The notes: generated from the sequence alone by a model not told the origin. A stretch of 64,000 nt of DNA from VAZQ01 sp036498625 (GCA_036498625.1 DASYFD010000162.1:1-64000), one strand, 5' to 3'; shown: positions 23,987 to 32,041, numbered from the stretch's first letter. Translations and numbers: made by a program.

Positions 23987-25423
23987 ATGGCTGAGTACCC
24001 CAATGTTTTGCTTTTCATTGACGGCGCGTGGTGCAACGGCGCGGCCGGTGCCACGATCGCGGTGACCAACCCGGCGACCGGCGAGGCGATCGGCAATGTT
24101 GCACGGGCCGAGCACGGCGATCTCGATCGAGCACTAGCTGCCGCCGAGCGGGGCTTCGTGACCTGGCGCAAGGTCTCCGCCTACGATCGGGGACGGGTCT
24201 TGCGCAAGGCCGCCGATCTCATGCGTGCCCGGGCCGATGCGATCGCAGCGGTCCTGACCCGCGAGCACGGCAAGCCGCAGGCCGAGGCCAAGGGCGAGGT
24301 GGGAAGCGGCGCCGACATTCTCGATTGGTTCGCCGAGGAGGCGCGGCGCACCTATGGGCGGGTGATCCCGGCGCGCAGCGAGACGGTGCAGCAGATCGTG
24401 GTGAAGGAGCCGGTCGGGCCGGTTGCTGCCTTCACGCCCTGGAACTTTCCCATCAACCAGGCCGCCCGCAAGGTGGCGGCGGCGCTGGCGGCCGGCTGCT
24501 CGGTGATCCTCAAGGGGCCGGAGGAAACGCCGGCCAGCTGCGCCGCCCTGGTGCAGGCACTGGCGGATGCCGGCCTGCCGGCCGGCGTGCTCAATCTGGT
24601 CTACGGGGTGCCGGCGGACATCTCCGGCTACCTGATCCCGCACCGGATCATCCGCAAGGTTTCCTTCACCGGCTCGGTGCCGGTCGGCAAGCATCTCGCC
24701 GCCATGGCCGGGCAATACATGAAGCGGGTCACCATGGAGCTCGGCGGCCATTCCCCCGCGATCGTGTTCGCAGATGCGGACCTTGATGTGGCAGCCAGGA
24801 TTCTCAGCGCCAACAAGTATCGCAACGCCGGCCAGGTCTGCGTGTCGCCGACGCGTTTTCTGGTCCACGACCAGCTCTATGAGCCGTTCGTCGATCGCTT
24901 CGTGGCCGCCAAGGCGGTGACGGTCGGCGACGGAATGACGGCCGGGGTCGCCATGGGGCCGCTCGCGACCGCGCGCCGGGTCGAGGCGATGGAAAGCTTC
25001 ATCGCTGACGCGGTGGCGAAAGGCGCCAAGCTACGCACCGGCGGCCGGCGCATCGGCAATACCGGCTATTTCTTCGAGCCCACCGTGCTCACCGACGTGC
25101 CGCAGGACGCCCGCGTGATGAACGAGGAGCCGTTCGGGCCGATCGCCATCATGATGCCGTTCACCAGCTTCGAGGAAGCGATCACCGAGGCCAACCGGCT
25201 GCCCTACGGGCTTGCCGCCTACGCGTATACGCGATCGCTGAAAACCGCGGCTGCGGTCGCGGCTGCGCTCGAATCCGGTACGGTCTCGATCAACCACCAC
25301 GGCCTCGCCCCGATCGAAACCCCGCTCGGCGGCGTCAAGGATTCCGGCTACGGCTCGGAAGGCGGCGCCGAGGCGATCGAGGCCTATCTGGTGACCAAGT
25401 TCGTGACCCAGACCGGGCTGTGA
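23987..25423 (+). CDS. NAD(P)-dependent aldehyde dehydrogenase, succinate-semialdehyde type
   Basis: 478 residues. Catalytic residues are visible: N153 (PWNFP), E251 (MELGGHSP) and C285 (GQVCVSP), with the Rossmann segment SFTGSVPVGK. Its length and LKTAAAVAAALESGTVSIN fit the succinate-semialdehyde/glutarate-semialdehyde group. The start is ATG 23987-23989, preceded by AGAGG; the longer frame adds an unlikely leader. It would oxidise an aldehyde from the pathway to the acid. The acyl-CoA dehydrogenase gene follows 37 bp later. Confidence 0.9.
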   Translation: MAEYPNVLLFIDGAWCNGAAGATIAVTNPATGEAIGNVARAEHGDLDRALAAAERGFVTWRKVSAYDRGRVLRKAADLMRARADAIAAVLTREHGKPQAEAKGEVGSGADILDWFAEEARRTYGRVIPARSETVQQIVVKEPVGPVAAFTPWNFPINQAARKVAAALAAGCSVILKGPEETPASCAALVQALADAGLPAGVLNLVYGVPADISGYLIPHRIIRKVSFTGSVPVGKHLAAMAGQYMKRVTMELGGHSPAIVFADADLDVAARILSANKYRNAGQVCVSPTRFLVHDQLYEPFVDRFVAAKAVTVGDGMTAGVAMGPLATARRVEAMESFIADAVAKGAKLRTGGRRIGNTGYFFEPTVLTDVPQDARVMNEEPFGPIAIMMPFTSFEEAITEANRLPYGLAAYAYTRSLKTAAAVAAALESGTVSINHHGLAPIETPLGGVKDSGYGSEGGAEAIEAYLVTKFVTQTGL

Positions 25424-25460
25424 CGACCTTGTCGCCAACGAAGCGGTCCCTGAGCCAATC

Positions 25461-26636
25461 ATGAATCTGCACGTGGACGTTCTCGACGGCACCGCGCATG
25501 CGGAGATTCGCGACCAAGTACGCAAGCTGTGCTCCGGCTTCCCGGGTGAGTACTGGCGCGCGCTCGATCGGGATGGCGCCTATCCTAAGGATTTCGTCGG
25601 CGCGCTCACGGCGGCTGGTTACCTCTCGGCGCTCATCCCGGAAGAGTATGGCGGTTCGGGCCTGCCGCTGTCGGCCGCCGCCGGGATTCTCGAGGAGATC
25701 CATCGCTGCGGATGCAACGCCGCGGCGTGCCACGCGCAAATGTACATCATGGGCACCTTGCTGCGGCACGGAAGCGACGCGCAGAAGCAGATGTATCTGC
25801 CTTCGATCGCCCGCGGCGAGCTCCGGTTGCAGGCCTTCGGGGTGACCGAGCCGTCGAGCGGCAGCGACACCACCTCGATCAAGACGTTTGCGCGGCGCGA
25901 TGGCGATGGCTACGTCGTCAACGGCCAGAAGATATGGACATCGCGCGCCGAGCATTCGGACTTGCTGTTGTTGCTTGCCCGCACGACGCCCCGCGACCAG
26001 CTTGCCAGGCGCACCGATGGCCTGTCGGTATTCCTGGTGGACCTCCGGGAGGCGAAGCAGGGTGGGCTTTCGATCCGGCCGATCCGCACCATGATGAATC
26101 ATTCCACCACCGAGGTGTTCTTCGACAACGTGCGGATTCCCGCGGCCAATCTGATCGGGGAGGAGGGGCGCGGATTTCGCTACATCCTATCCGGCATGAA
26201 TGCCGAACGCGTGCTGATCGCCGCCGAATGCATCGGCGATGCCAAATGGTTCATCGATAAGGCGACCGCCTACGCGCGCGATCGTTCGGTGTTCGGCCGG
26301 CCGATCGGCCAGAACCAGGGCATCCAGTTTCCCATCGCCAAGGCCTACGCGCAGATGCGGGCGGCCGAGCTCATGGTCCATCGCGCGGCCGCCCTCTTCG
26401 AACAGGGTCGCGACTGCGCCGGCGAGGCCAACATGGCAAAAATGCTGGCGGCCGAGGCTTCCTGGGCGGCAGCGGAAGCCTGCCTGCAGACCCATGGGGG
26501 ATTCGGCTTTGCGGAGGAGTACGACGTGGAGCGCAAGTTCCGCGAGGCGCGGCTTTATCAGGTGGCGCCGATCTCGACCAATCTCATCCTCTCCTATCTG
26601 GCCGAGCACGTGCTGGGTCTCCCGCGATCCTTTTGA
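25461..26636 (+). CDS. Acyl-CoA dehydrogenase family protein
   Basis: 391 residues with the full ACAD architecture: an N-terminal helical domain (LIPEEYGGSGLPLSAAAGI), the FAD-binding middle strand domain (FGVTEPSSGSDTTSIKT, WTSRAEHSDLL), and a C-terminal helical domain (GRPIGQNQGIQFPIA, THGGFGFAEEYDVERKFR). The segment that carries the catalytic Glu in medium-chain enzymes (YEGT) reads VAPIST here, so the base must lie elsewhere, as in some branched-chain or unusual ACADs. It probably introduces a double bond into an acyl-CoA of this pathway. Confidence 0.9.
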   Translation: MNLHVDVLDGTAHAEIRDQVRKLCSGFPGEYWRALDRDGAYPKDFVGALTAAGYLSALIPEEYGGSGLPLSAAAGILEEIHRCGCNAAACHAQMYIMGTLLRHGSDAQKQMYLPSIARGELRLQAFGVTEPSSGSDTTSIKTFARRDGDGYVVNGQKIWTSRAEHSDLLLLLARTTPRDQLARRTDGLSVFLVDLREAKQGGLSIRPIRTMMNHSTTEVFFDNVRIPAANLIGEEGRGFRYILSGMNAERVLIAAECIGDAKWFIDKATAYARDRSVFGRPIGQNQGIQFPIAKAYAQMRAAELMVHRAAALFEQGRDCAGEANMAKMLAAEASWAAAEACLQTHGGFGFAEEYDVERKFREARLYQVAPISTNLILSYLAEHVLGLPRSF

Positions 26637-26700
26637 ACGCGTGACTACCCGCCACGGCGCTTAGGAAAGCCCCGCGACCCGCGGGCCCGTGGCAAGGCCA

Positions 26701-26732
26701 CATTGGGGATATTGACCGGCATCTCCCCAATG
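26701..26732. promoter_or_regulatory. Inverted repeat CATTGGGGA / TCCCCAATG upstream of the GntR gene
   Basis: A perfect 9-bp inverted repeat (26701-26709 and 26724-26732) encloses a 14-base loop. It could be a weak transcription stop after the acyl-CoA dehydrogenase or a second regulator site. No T-run follows, so a terminator is less likely. Confidence 0.4.
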
Positions 26733-26733
26733 G

Positions 26734-26752
26734 TCTATGGTTAGTCCATAGA
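26734..26752. promoter_or_regulatory. Palindrome TCTATGG-TTAGT-CCATAGA, candidate GntR/FadR operator
   Basis: A perfect 7-5-7 palindrome ends 11 bp before the start codon of the GntR-family regulator. Its ATGG-N5-CCAT core fits the short spaced palindromes bound by FadR-subfamily proteins. Its position over the likely promoter or leader suggests autorepression. Confidence 0.65.
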
Positions 26753-26763
26753 GGACTTCCGCC

Positions 26764-27591
26764 ATGAGTTCGGTTCCCACCACGGCCCCGGTGTTCCAAA
26801 GCCTCGGGCGGCGCAGCGCCTATCTGGACGTGGCGGACCGCATCCGCGCGACCATCTTCAAGGACAAGCTGGCGCTGTTCCAGCGCATGCCCTCCGAGCG
26901 CGATCTCGCGGCCCAGTTCGGGGTCAGCCGCGTGGTGATCCGCGAGGCGATTCGCACGCTTGAGACCAGCGGCCTGGTGACCGTCAAGAAGGGCCCCAAG
27001 GGCGGCATCTTCGTCACCCAGGATTATGAGCGGCCGATCGTCGACACCATCACCAACCTGCTGGCTGGCGGCGAGGCTACGCTCGACGACCTGTTCGAGA
27101 TGCGGCTCCTGATCGAACCCTATGCGGCGGCGCGGGTGGCCGAGAGCGGCAGCGAGGCCGATTTCGCGATGCTGGAAGGCCGGATCGCGCAGGCCGAAGA
27201 GGAGCATGGCGCCGACCGCAGCGTGCGCCACGCCTATATCGATTTCCATCGCCAGATCATCCGGCTGGCCCACAATCCGCTGCTCGCCATCGTGGGCGAG
27301 ACGGTTCTGCTGGTACTGTACGACCGCGTAAAAGCCGTATTGAGCGCGGAAACCACCGAGGTCGGGTTGATCATGCACCGGCAGCTGGTCAATGCCTGCC
27401 GCAACCGCCAGCCCGCGGAGGCGCGGGCCATCATGGCGCAGGACATTGAGATCCTCAGCCGCCGCTTCGCGGAATTTTCCGCCGGCCTCAAGCAACAGCG
27501 CAAGAGCGCGCGCCAAAAACCAAAAGCCGCCGGCGCAACCGTCCAGCCGTCACGATCGCCGGCCCGCAACCTCAACCAACAACGCCCATAA
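26764..27591 (+). CDS. GntR-family (FadR subfamily) transcriptional regulator
   Basis: 275 residues. The winged helix spans about residues 20-85 (DVADRIRATIFKDKLALFQ, MPSERDLAAQFGVSRVVIRE, GLVTVKKGPKGGIFV) and an FCD-type helical effector domain about 100-235 (LDDLFEMRLLIEPYAAARVA, AYIDFHRQIIRLAHNPLL). The tail is Lys/Arg/Gln-rich. FadR-type proteins usually sense organic acids or acyl-CoAs. A perfect palindrome directly upstream is the likely operator. It probably governs itself and the downstream zinc-ribbon and UbiD genes, and perhaps the upstream catabolic genes. Confidence 0.88.
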   Translation: MSSVPTTAPVFQSLGRRSAYLDVADRIRATIFKDKLALFQRMPSERDLAAQFGVSRVVIREAIRTLETSGLVTVKKGPKGGIFVTQDYERPIVDTITNLLAGGEATLDDLFEMRLLIEPYAAARVAESGSEADFAMLEGRIAQAEEEHGADRSVRHAYIDFHRQIIRLAHNPLLAIVGETVLLVLYDRVKAVLSAETTEVGLIMHRQLVNACRNRQPAEARAIMAQDIEILSRRFAEFSAGLKQQRKSARQKPKAAGATVQPSRSPARNLNQQRP

Positions 27592-27614
27592 GGAACGCCA
27601 ACAAGGAGGCCCAG

Positions 27615-27815
27615 ATGGTCAAGCATTTCGATCCCAGTTGCCCCAAGTGCGACAAGAAATTCCACGTCCATCACGAAGACCTGCGCTACGCCGGCATCAA
27701 GCTGTTGTGCCCGTATTGCCAGAACGAGTTCTTCGTCGAGGAGTGTACCAACTTGATCGAGCACGACGGCACGCTCACGCATCCCAACCAGAAGGCCGAT
27801 ACGCACTCGCACTGA
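27615..27815 (+). CDS. Small zinc-ribbon protein
   Basis: 66 residues with two CxxC pairs, C9/C12 (CPKC) and C32/C35 (CPYC), forming a zinc ribbon, and a His-rich tail (THSH). AAGGAGG precedes the ATG. It lies between the GntR and UbiD genes in the same direction. Function unknown; a subunit or chaperone role for the UbiD-type enzyme is possible but only by position. Confidence 0.75.
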   Translation: MVKHFDPSCPKCDKKFHVHHEDLRYAGIKLLCPYCQNEFFVEECTNLIEHDGTLTHPNQKADTHSH

Positions 27816-27831
27816 TTCCATTTTCGATGGG

Positions 27832-27951
27832 TGTCATCGCCGGGCATAGCCCGCGCAGACGGGCGTAAACGCCCTTATGTCCCGGCGACCTCGATAAGGA
27901 GGGCACCGTGCGACCCTTATCGAGATGGCCGGAACAAGTCCGGCCATGACA
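27832..27951. repeat. Extragenic palindromic element, copy B
   Basis: It runs from TGTCATCGCCGGGCATAGCC through GGGCGTAAACGCCC and TTATGTCCCGGCGA to GGCCGGAACAAGTCCGGCC and ATGACA. Three nested hairpins are visible. The same element in opposite orientation is at 49587-49705, and partial copies are at 2736-2770 and 52361-52396. Confidence 0.85.
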
Positions 27952-28030
27952 CGAGAGGACGGTGCACACCTTTCCCCGATTAACCGGCGCCACGGCGCCC
28001 CGACGGCAGCCACACTTTCAGAGGTCAACC

Positions 28031-29491
28031 ATGAACGTCCAGGTCAAGCCCACCATCCCGCTCAACACCGGCAAGCCGAGCGAGCTGCGCGATTACATCG
28101 CCATGATCGAGCGCGATCATCCCAAGGAGATTCTCCGCATCTCCGACGAGATCGATCCGGCCAAGTTCGAGGCGACCGCCATCCTCGCCAATCTCGAGGA
28201 GAAGGGCATCAACCCGATGGTGCTGTTCGAGCGGCCGATCAACCAGTTCGGCAAGGTCTCGCCGTTCCCGCTGATCACCAACATCTATTCGTCGCGCCGC
28301 CGCGACGCGCTCGCGCTCGGCCTGCAGGCCAACCAGGACCGCATCGATCTCAGCCTGGAATATTCCCGCCGCGAGGCGCGCCGGGTGCCGCCGGTGCGGA
28401 TCGCGAGCGCCGACGCGCCGGTCAAGCAGGTCGTCAAGGTCGGCGACCAGGTCGATCTGCGCGAGCTGCCGATCGTGCGCCATCACCGCATGGATCCGGC
28501 GCCCTATATCGACATGGCGCCGATCATGCGCGATCCCGAGATGGGCCACTACAACATTGCGTTCCTGCGCATGATGTACAAAGGCCCGCGCAAGCTCGGC
28601 ATCCACATGTCGCCGCGCCATAACTGGCAGATGTGCCGCAAGAACGAGCTCAAGAACCAGCCGACCCCGACCGCCATCATCGTCAGCCATCACCCGGCGT
28701 TCTTCTTAGGGTCGCTCAACGTGGCGCCGTTCGGCACCGACGATTACGAGGTGCTGGGCGCCATGATGAACGAGCCGATCCGGCTGGTGCCGTCGCAGAC
28801 CTGGGGCGAGGACTTCATGGTGCCGGCCGACGCCGAGATGATCATCGAGGGCGAGATTCCCCCCAATGTGCGCGAGGTCGAAGGGCCGTTTGGCGAGTTC
28901 CCGGGCACCTACGGGCCGCAGCGGCTGCGCTGGATTATCGACGTCAAGGCGATGACCCACCGCAAGAACGCCATCTACCAGGACATCTTCGTCGGCCATG
29001 CCGACGACTGGGTGATGGGCGCGATCCCGAAGGAAGGCGCGCTCTACAACCGCATCAAGGGCGTGGTGCCGGGCGTCAAGGCGGTGCACCTGCCCAATTC
29101 CGGCGTCGGCCGCTTCAACTGCTACATCTCGATCGACAAGCGGGTGGACGGCGAGAGCAAGCAGGCCGCCTTCATCGCGCTCGGCGAGGTCGATTTCGTC
29201 AAGAACGTGATCGTGGTCGATGGCGACATCGATCCTTACAACGAGCAGGAGGTCATGTATGCGGTCGCGACCCGCACCCAGGCCAACGAGGATGTCGACA
29301 TCATCAAGAATTCCAAGGGCAACACGCTCGATCCCTCGCAGACCGACGACATCATGACGGCCAAGATGATCATCGACGCGACGCGGCCGATGCGCCGCCC
29401 GTTCTCCACGCGGCTTGACGTGCCGGCCGAGGTGCGGGCGCGGTTCCCGATCGAGAAGTATTTCAATAGGGTCGCTGCGGAGCCCAAATAG
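28031..29491 (+). CDS. UbiD-family prenylated-FMN-dependent (de)carboxylase
   Basis: 486 residues. UbiD features are LRDYIAMIERDHPKEILRI, VLFERPINQFGKV, the central EVEGPFGEFPGTYGP motif, and RVDGESKQAAFIALGEVDFV near the C-terminus. UbiD enzymes reversibly decarboxylate unsaturated or aromatic acids using prenylated FMN made by a UbiX partner; no UbiX is in this window. The start is ATG 28031-28033 with AGAGG nearby, not the longer upstream frame that runs through the extragenic repeat. Its placement in the catabolic region suggests a role on an aromatic acid. Confidence 0.9.
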   Translation: MNVQVKPTIPLNTGKPSELRDYIAMIERDHPKEILRISDEIDPAKFEATAILANLEEKGINPMVLFERPINQFGKVSPFPLITNIYSSRRRDALALGLQANQDRIDLSLEYSRREARRVPPVRIASADAPVKQVVKVGDQVDLRELPIVRHHRMDPAPYIDMAPIMRDPEMGHYNIAFLRMMYKGPRKLGIHMSPRHNWQMCRKNELKNQPTPTAIIVSHHPAFFLGSLNVAPFGTDDYEVLGAMMNEPIRLVPSQTWGEDFMVPADAEMIIEGEIPPNVREVEGPFGEFPGTYGPQRLRWIIDVKAMTHRKNAIYQDIFVGHADDWVMGAIPKEGALYNRIKGVVPGVKAVHLPNSGVGRFNCYISIDKRVDGESKQAAFIALGEVDFVKNVIVVDGDIDPYNEQEVMYAVATRTQANEDVDIIKNSKGNTLDPSQTDDIMTAKMIIDATRPMRRPFSTRLDVPAEVRARFPIEKYFNRVAAEPK

Positions 29492-29564
29492 GGGGGCGCA
29501 ATAGCATTCGCGCTTATCGCGCTCCCCAGTTTGTCCCGGATGCATGCGGCGCTGTCGCCCCGAT

Positions 29565-29589
29565 GGAACTTTCTCTCCATGGCGCCGTT
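29565..29589 (+). promoter_or_regulatory. EcfG-type stress promoter GGAAC-N16-CGTT (1)
   Basis: GGAAC at 29565-29569 and CGTT at 29586-29589 are separated by 16 bases, matching the alphaproteobacterial general-stress sigma EcfG consensus. It lies 31 bases before the start of the 28-residue membrane peptide gene. Confidence 0.7.
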
Positions 29590-29620
29590 GTCCTCCAGAC
29601 ATCAACATATGGAGGCGAAT

Positions 29621-29707
29621 ATGGGCTTCGGTAGAGGCGCACTGCTCTGGCTGATCGGCATTCCGCTGCCGATTATCATCCTCTTGGCTTTGTTCATGCA
29701 TCATTAA
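29621..29707 (+). CDS. 28-residue hydrophobic membrane peptide
   Basis: ATG 29621-29623 to TAA 29705-29707 encodes MGFGRGALLWLIGIPLP then IIILLALFMHH, a single membrane helix of about 20 residues with a short charged N-terminus and a C-terminal His pair. GGAGG lies five bases upstream, an EcfG-type promoter is upstream, and a rho-independent terminator follows at 29729-29760, so it is a complete small transcription unit. Similar tiny peptides occur in stress loci of related bacteria, to my knowledge without assigned function. Confidence 0.75.
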   Translation: MGFGRGALLWLIGIPLPIIILLALFMHH

Positions 29708-29728
29708 GCGGGCGAGGCTTCCTGCTGC

Positions 29729-29760
29729 AAGGCCGGCCATCCATTGGCCGGCCTTTTTGT
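29729..29760 (+). terminator. Rho-independent terminator after the 28-residue peptide gene
   Basis: The stem AAGGCCGGCC / GGCCGGCCTT encloses loop ATCCATT and is followed by TTTGTTGG. It ends the transcript of the small membrane peptide. Confidence 0.85.
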
Positions 29761-29886
29761 TGGTGGAAAGTCCCCGGCGGCCCGAAACCGGCTTCCTCAT
29801 TCAGACATTGCTTAAGTACATTCCGCGTGAATGTCAGGTGCATCACCGTCAAGCGTGCGCGGGGCGCGTTCGTTGCCGATGTCGCA

Positions 29887-29911
29887 GGAACAACACGCAG
29901 GCTCGATCATT
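29887..29911 (+). promoter_or_regulatory. EcfG-like promoter GGAAC-N16-CATT (2)
   Basis: GGAAC 29887-29891 and CATT 29908-29911 are 16 bases apart. One base differs from the CGTT consensus. It is about 90 bases before the PRC-barrel gene; the same variant precedes the gene at 30530. Confidence 0.45.
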
Positions 29912-30000
29912 GTCGAACCGTACAATGGCGCCGGCTCCCGGTTCAGGGTCCTCTCCGGTTCCGAACTGTGCAGACGTTCGGCAAAAAAATGGAGAATGCG

Positions 30001-30372
30001 ATGGCCACGATTGAGAAAGAGACAACTTCGCTCATCGGCAGCGACAAGGTGGAAGGAACGACCGTCTACGGAATGGACGGAAACAGCATCGGGACTATTC
30101 AGCGGATCATGATCGACAAGATCAGCGGGAAAGTCGCCTATGCGGTCACCTCGTTCGGAGGATTTCTCGGCATGGGCGAGGACTACTATCCCTTGCCCTG
30201 GGCGCAACTGAAGTACGATACGGGCCTCGGTGGCTATCGCACCAACCTGACCGAGGCTCAGCTCAAGGGCGCCCCGAAATACGGTCGATCGACCGAATGG
30301 AACTGGTCCGATCGCGCGAACGATCGCAAGGTCTACGATTATTACAAGGTTCCGCTCTGGTACGCCGATTGA
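30001..30372 (+). CDS. PRC-barrel domain protein
   Basis: 123 residues from ATG 30001-30003, which has GGAG six bases upstream; a longer frame extends 58 codons but lacks a ribosome site at its start. The PRC-barrel fold is shown by LIGSDKVEGTTVYGMDGNSI, IQRIMIDKISGKVAYAVTS and GMGEDYYPLPWAQLKY. Proteins of this type are common in stress regulons of alphaproteobacteria, often sit near the membrane, and have no known catalysis. A strong terminator follows. Confidence 0.88.
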   Translation: MATIEKETTSLIGSDKVEGTTVYGMDGNSIGTIQRIMIDKISGKVAYAVTSFGGFLGMGEDYYPLPWAQLKYDTGLGGYRTNLTEAQLKGAPKYGRSTEWNWSDRANDRKVYDYYKVPLWYAD

Positions 30373-30407
30373 GCATGCCAGCGCCCTCAAGGCGCTGCCG
30401 TGCAAGC

Positions 30408-30443
30408 AGCCCCGCCGTTTGCACGGCGGGGCTTTGCATTTTG
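30408..30443 (+). terminator. Rho-independent terminator after the PRC-barrel gene
   Basis: The stem AGCCCCGCCGT (30408-30418) / ACGGCGGGGCT (30423-30433) has a 4-base loop and is followed by TTGCATTTTG. Confidence 0.8.
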
Positions 30444-30480
30444 TCAGCCCGCTGTGGCCCGTAAACGCCTCATATTGCGA

Positions 30481-30505
30481 GGAACCACTTCATCGGCCCG
30501 ACATT
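30481..30505 (+). promoter_or_regulatory. EcfG-like promoter GGAAC-N16-CATT (3)
   Basis: GGAAC 30481-30485 and CATT 30502-30505 lie 25 bases before the start of the small zinc-binding protein. The spacing is exact; the -10 differs by one base from consensus. Confidence 0.45.
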
Positions 30506-30529
30506 GACCCATAAAGAAGAGGTGACGTC

Positions 30530-30730
30530 ATGGGCGCCCCAGCTAGTGGATCTGAATTGGACTGTCCGAGGTGTGGCGCCGTGATGGACGAGAGGGGCCG
30601 GATCCGGTCCTTCGGCAACGACCCGGGTCTGCGGATATTTGAATGCCGGGCCTGCGGATTTGGAACTTCACGTCTCGACACGCGGCAATCGCGGCGTCCG
30701 GCGAGGAAGAAGTCTGGCGTCGCGCAATAG
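30530..30730 (+). CDS. Small zinc-finger-like protein
   Basis: 66 residues with C12/C15 (CPRC) and C39/C42 (CRAC) pairs separated by 23 residues, and a basic C-terminus (RRPARKKSG). AGAGG precedes the ATG. It may bind RNA or DNA through zinc and charge. It is not similar to the zinc ribbon at 27615 beyond the cysteine pattern. Its place in the stress islet and an upstream GGAAC box suggest stress induction. Function unknown. Confidence 0.65.
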   Translation: MGAPASGSELDCPRCGAVMDERGRIRSFGNDPGLRIFECRACGFGTSRLDTRQSRRPARKKSGVAQ

Positions 30731-30855
30731 CCCCCGCGGTGTTTGAGCTTTAGCGTTTCCGCACGATCGCGCGGATCAATACGTACACCTTTAGAAGAAT
30801 CACGAGCAGTAGGTCAGATTCCATTTCGAATTGCGGCATTATCGGGACTTTTCTC

Positions 30856-30880
30856 GGAACTAATTCGACTCAACCGCGTT
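30856..30880 (+). promoter_or_regulatory. EcfG-type stress promoter GGAAC-N16-CGTT (4)
   Basis: GGAAC 30856-30860 and CGTT 30877-30880 are a perfect match to the consensus and lie 45 bases before the ATG at 30926. Confidence 0.75.
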
Positions 30881-30925
30881 TATCGGCACACTCGCAACTC
30901 ATCAGCGAACAGCCGGAGGAAATTC

Positions 30926-31786
30926 ATGGATACCGTGATCACTGCCAAGCCATACTCGGTCGTCGACCTTCAAAGCTCCGGGGTCTCTTGGGCTTCAATT
31001 GCAGCCGGCGCCGTGACGGCGGCCGCGCTGACACTGCTGCTCGTCGCCTTCGGTGCAGGGATCGGCCTCTCGGCGGTGTCTCCGTGGTCCGACTCGGGTG
31101 TCTCCGGCTCGAGCTTTGAGATGGGGACTGGCATCTATCTCGTGATCGTCGGCGTGATGGCGTCCGCTGTGGGCGGATATCTGGCGGCCAGGCTGCGGAC
31201 GAAGTGGACCGGCATTCACACGCACGAGGCTTTCTTCCGCGACACCGCCCACGGCCTGCTGGCATGGGCCTTCGCCACGGTCATCAGCGCGGCCCTTCTG
31301 GGCGGTGCGACATCCCACCTGGTCGGCGGCGCCGCTGGTGGCTTGGTGGCGGCAGCTCCGCAAGCGGCGCAAAATGCCTCTCCCACGGACCTTGCCACCG
31401 ACAAGCTCTTTCGGTCGGACACTCCCGCGCCCGCAGCAACCGCCGGCGCTGGAACGGACCCGGCCCGCTCGGAGGTTTCCCGAATCCTCGTTGCCAGCTT
31501 TCGCGGCAACAGGGACGTGAGCGCGGCCGATCGCGGCTACCTTGCCCGTCTGGTTGCCGCGCGCACCGGACTTTCCCAGGCCGACGCCGAAAAGCGCGTC
31601 AACGACGTAATTGCCGAGACCAAGCAGGCGATCGACGATGCGCGCCGGGCTGCCGCCAGCTTTGCGCTGTGGATGGCCGCCGCCATGTTGTTTGGAGCCT
31701 TTGCGGCGAGCCTGGCGGCCGTCGAAGGCGGCCAGCTGCGGGACGGTGTGTGGAACGAGAAGCATTTGGTTCCGCGGACGAGTTGA
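30926..31786 (+). CDS. Multi-pass membrane protein of a stress-associated family
   Basis: 286 residues from ATG 30926-30928 with GGAGG upstream. Membrane segments are predicted at about residues 25-50 (WASIAAGAVTAAALTLLLVA), 68-92, 117-150 (AWAFATVISAALLGG) and 257-278 (FALWMAAAMLFGAFAASLAA). Between the third and fourth is a soluble, Ala-rich stretch including LVAARTGLSQADAEKRVND. Homologous proteins in Bradyrhizobium-like genomes are often labelled YrzE- or PhnA-like; I would not rely on those names. A strong stem-loop ends the unit. Confidence 0.7.
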   Translation: MDTVITAKPYSVVDLQSSGVSWASIAAGAVTAAALTLLLVAFGAGIGLSAVSPWSDSGVSGSSFEMGTGIYLVIVGVMASAVGGYLAARLRTKWTGIHTHEAFFRDTAHGLLAWAFATVISAALLGGATSHLVGGAAGGLVAAAPQAAQNASPTDLATDKLFRSDTPAPAATAGAGTDPARSEVSRILVASFRGNRDVSAADRGYLARLVAARTGLSQADAEKRVNDVIAETKQAIDDARRAAASFALWMAAAMLFGAFAASLAAVEGGQLRDGVWNEKHLVPRTS

Positions 31787-31818
31787 GCTAGCGCCCGCGC
31801 CCCGAGCTACCCTTCGGG

Positions 31819-31855
31819 GAGACCGCCCACGCCGAGAAAGGCCGTGGGCGGTCTC
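31819..31855 (+). terminator. Strong stem-loop after the multi-pass membrane protein gene
   Basis: The perfect 13-bp stem GAGACCGCCCACG / CGTGGGCGGTCTC has an 11-base loop. No T-run follows, so it may act as a weak terminator or an RNA-stabilising hairpin. The rest of the gap 31787-32155 holds only the promoter at 32017-32041. Confidence 0.65.
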
Positions 31856-32016
31856 GCCAATTGAAAGCCCCTGTTCTGGATCATTGTCGAAAAGTTCGCG
31901 GCTGCGGCTGGCTAGCGGCATCGAGACGTCAGGGAATCCCAGCTTTTTCCCGCACCTGCGCTATTTGCGGGAACTGGCGTTACGCGACGGATAAGCGCAG
32001 CCCCGCGTGAGGACGT

Positions 32017-32041
32017 GGAACTCAACGCGGTGCGCAGTGTT
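32017..32041 (+). promoter_or_regulatory. EcfG-type promoter GGAAC-N16-TGTT (5)
   Basis: GGAAC 32017-32021 and TGTT 32038-32041. The GTT core of the -10 is kept. It is 114 bases before the CsbD-like gene and probably also drives the ferritin-like gene behind it. Confidence 0.55.
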
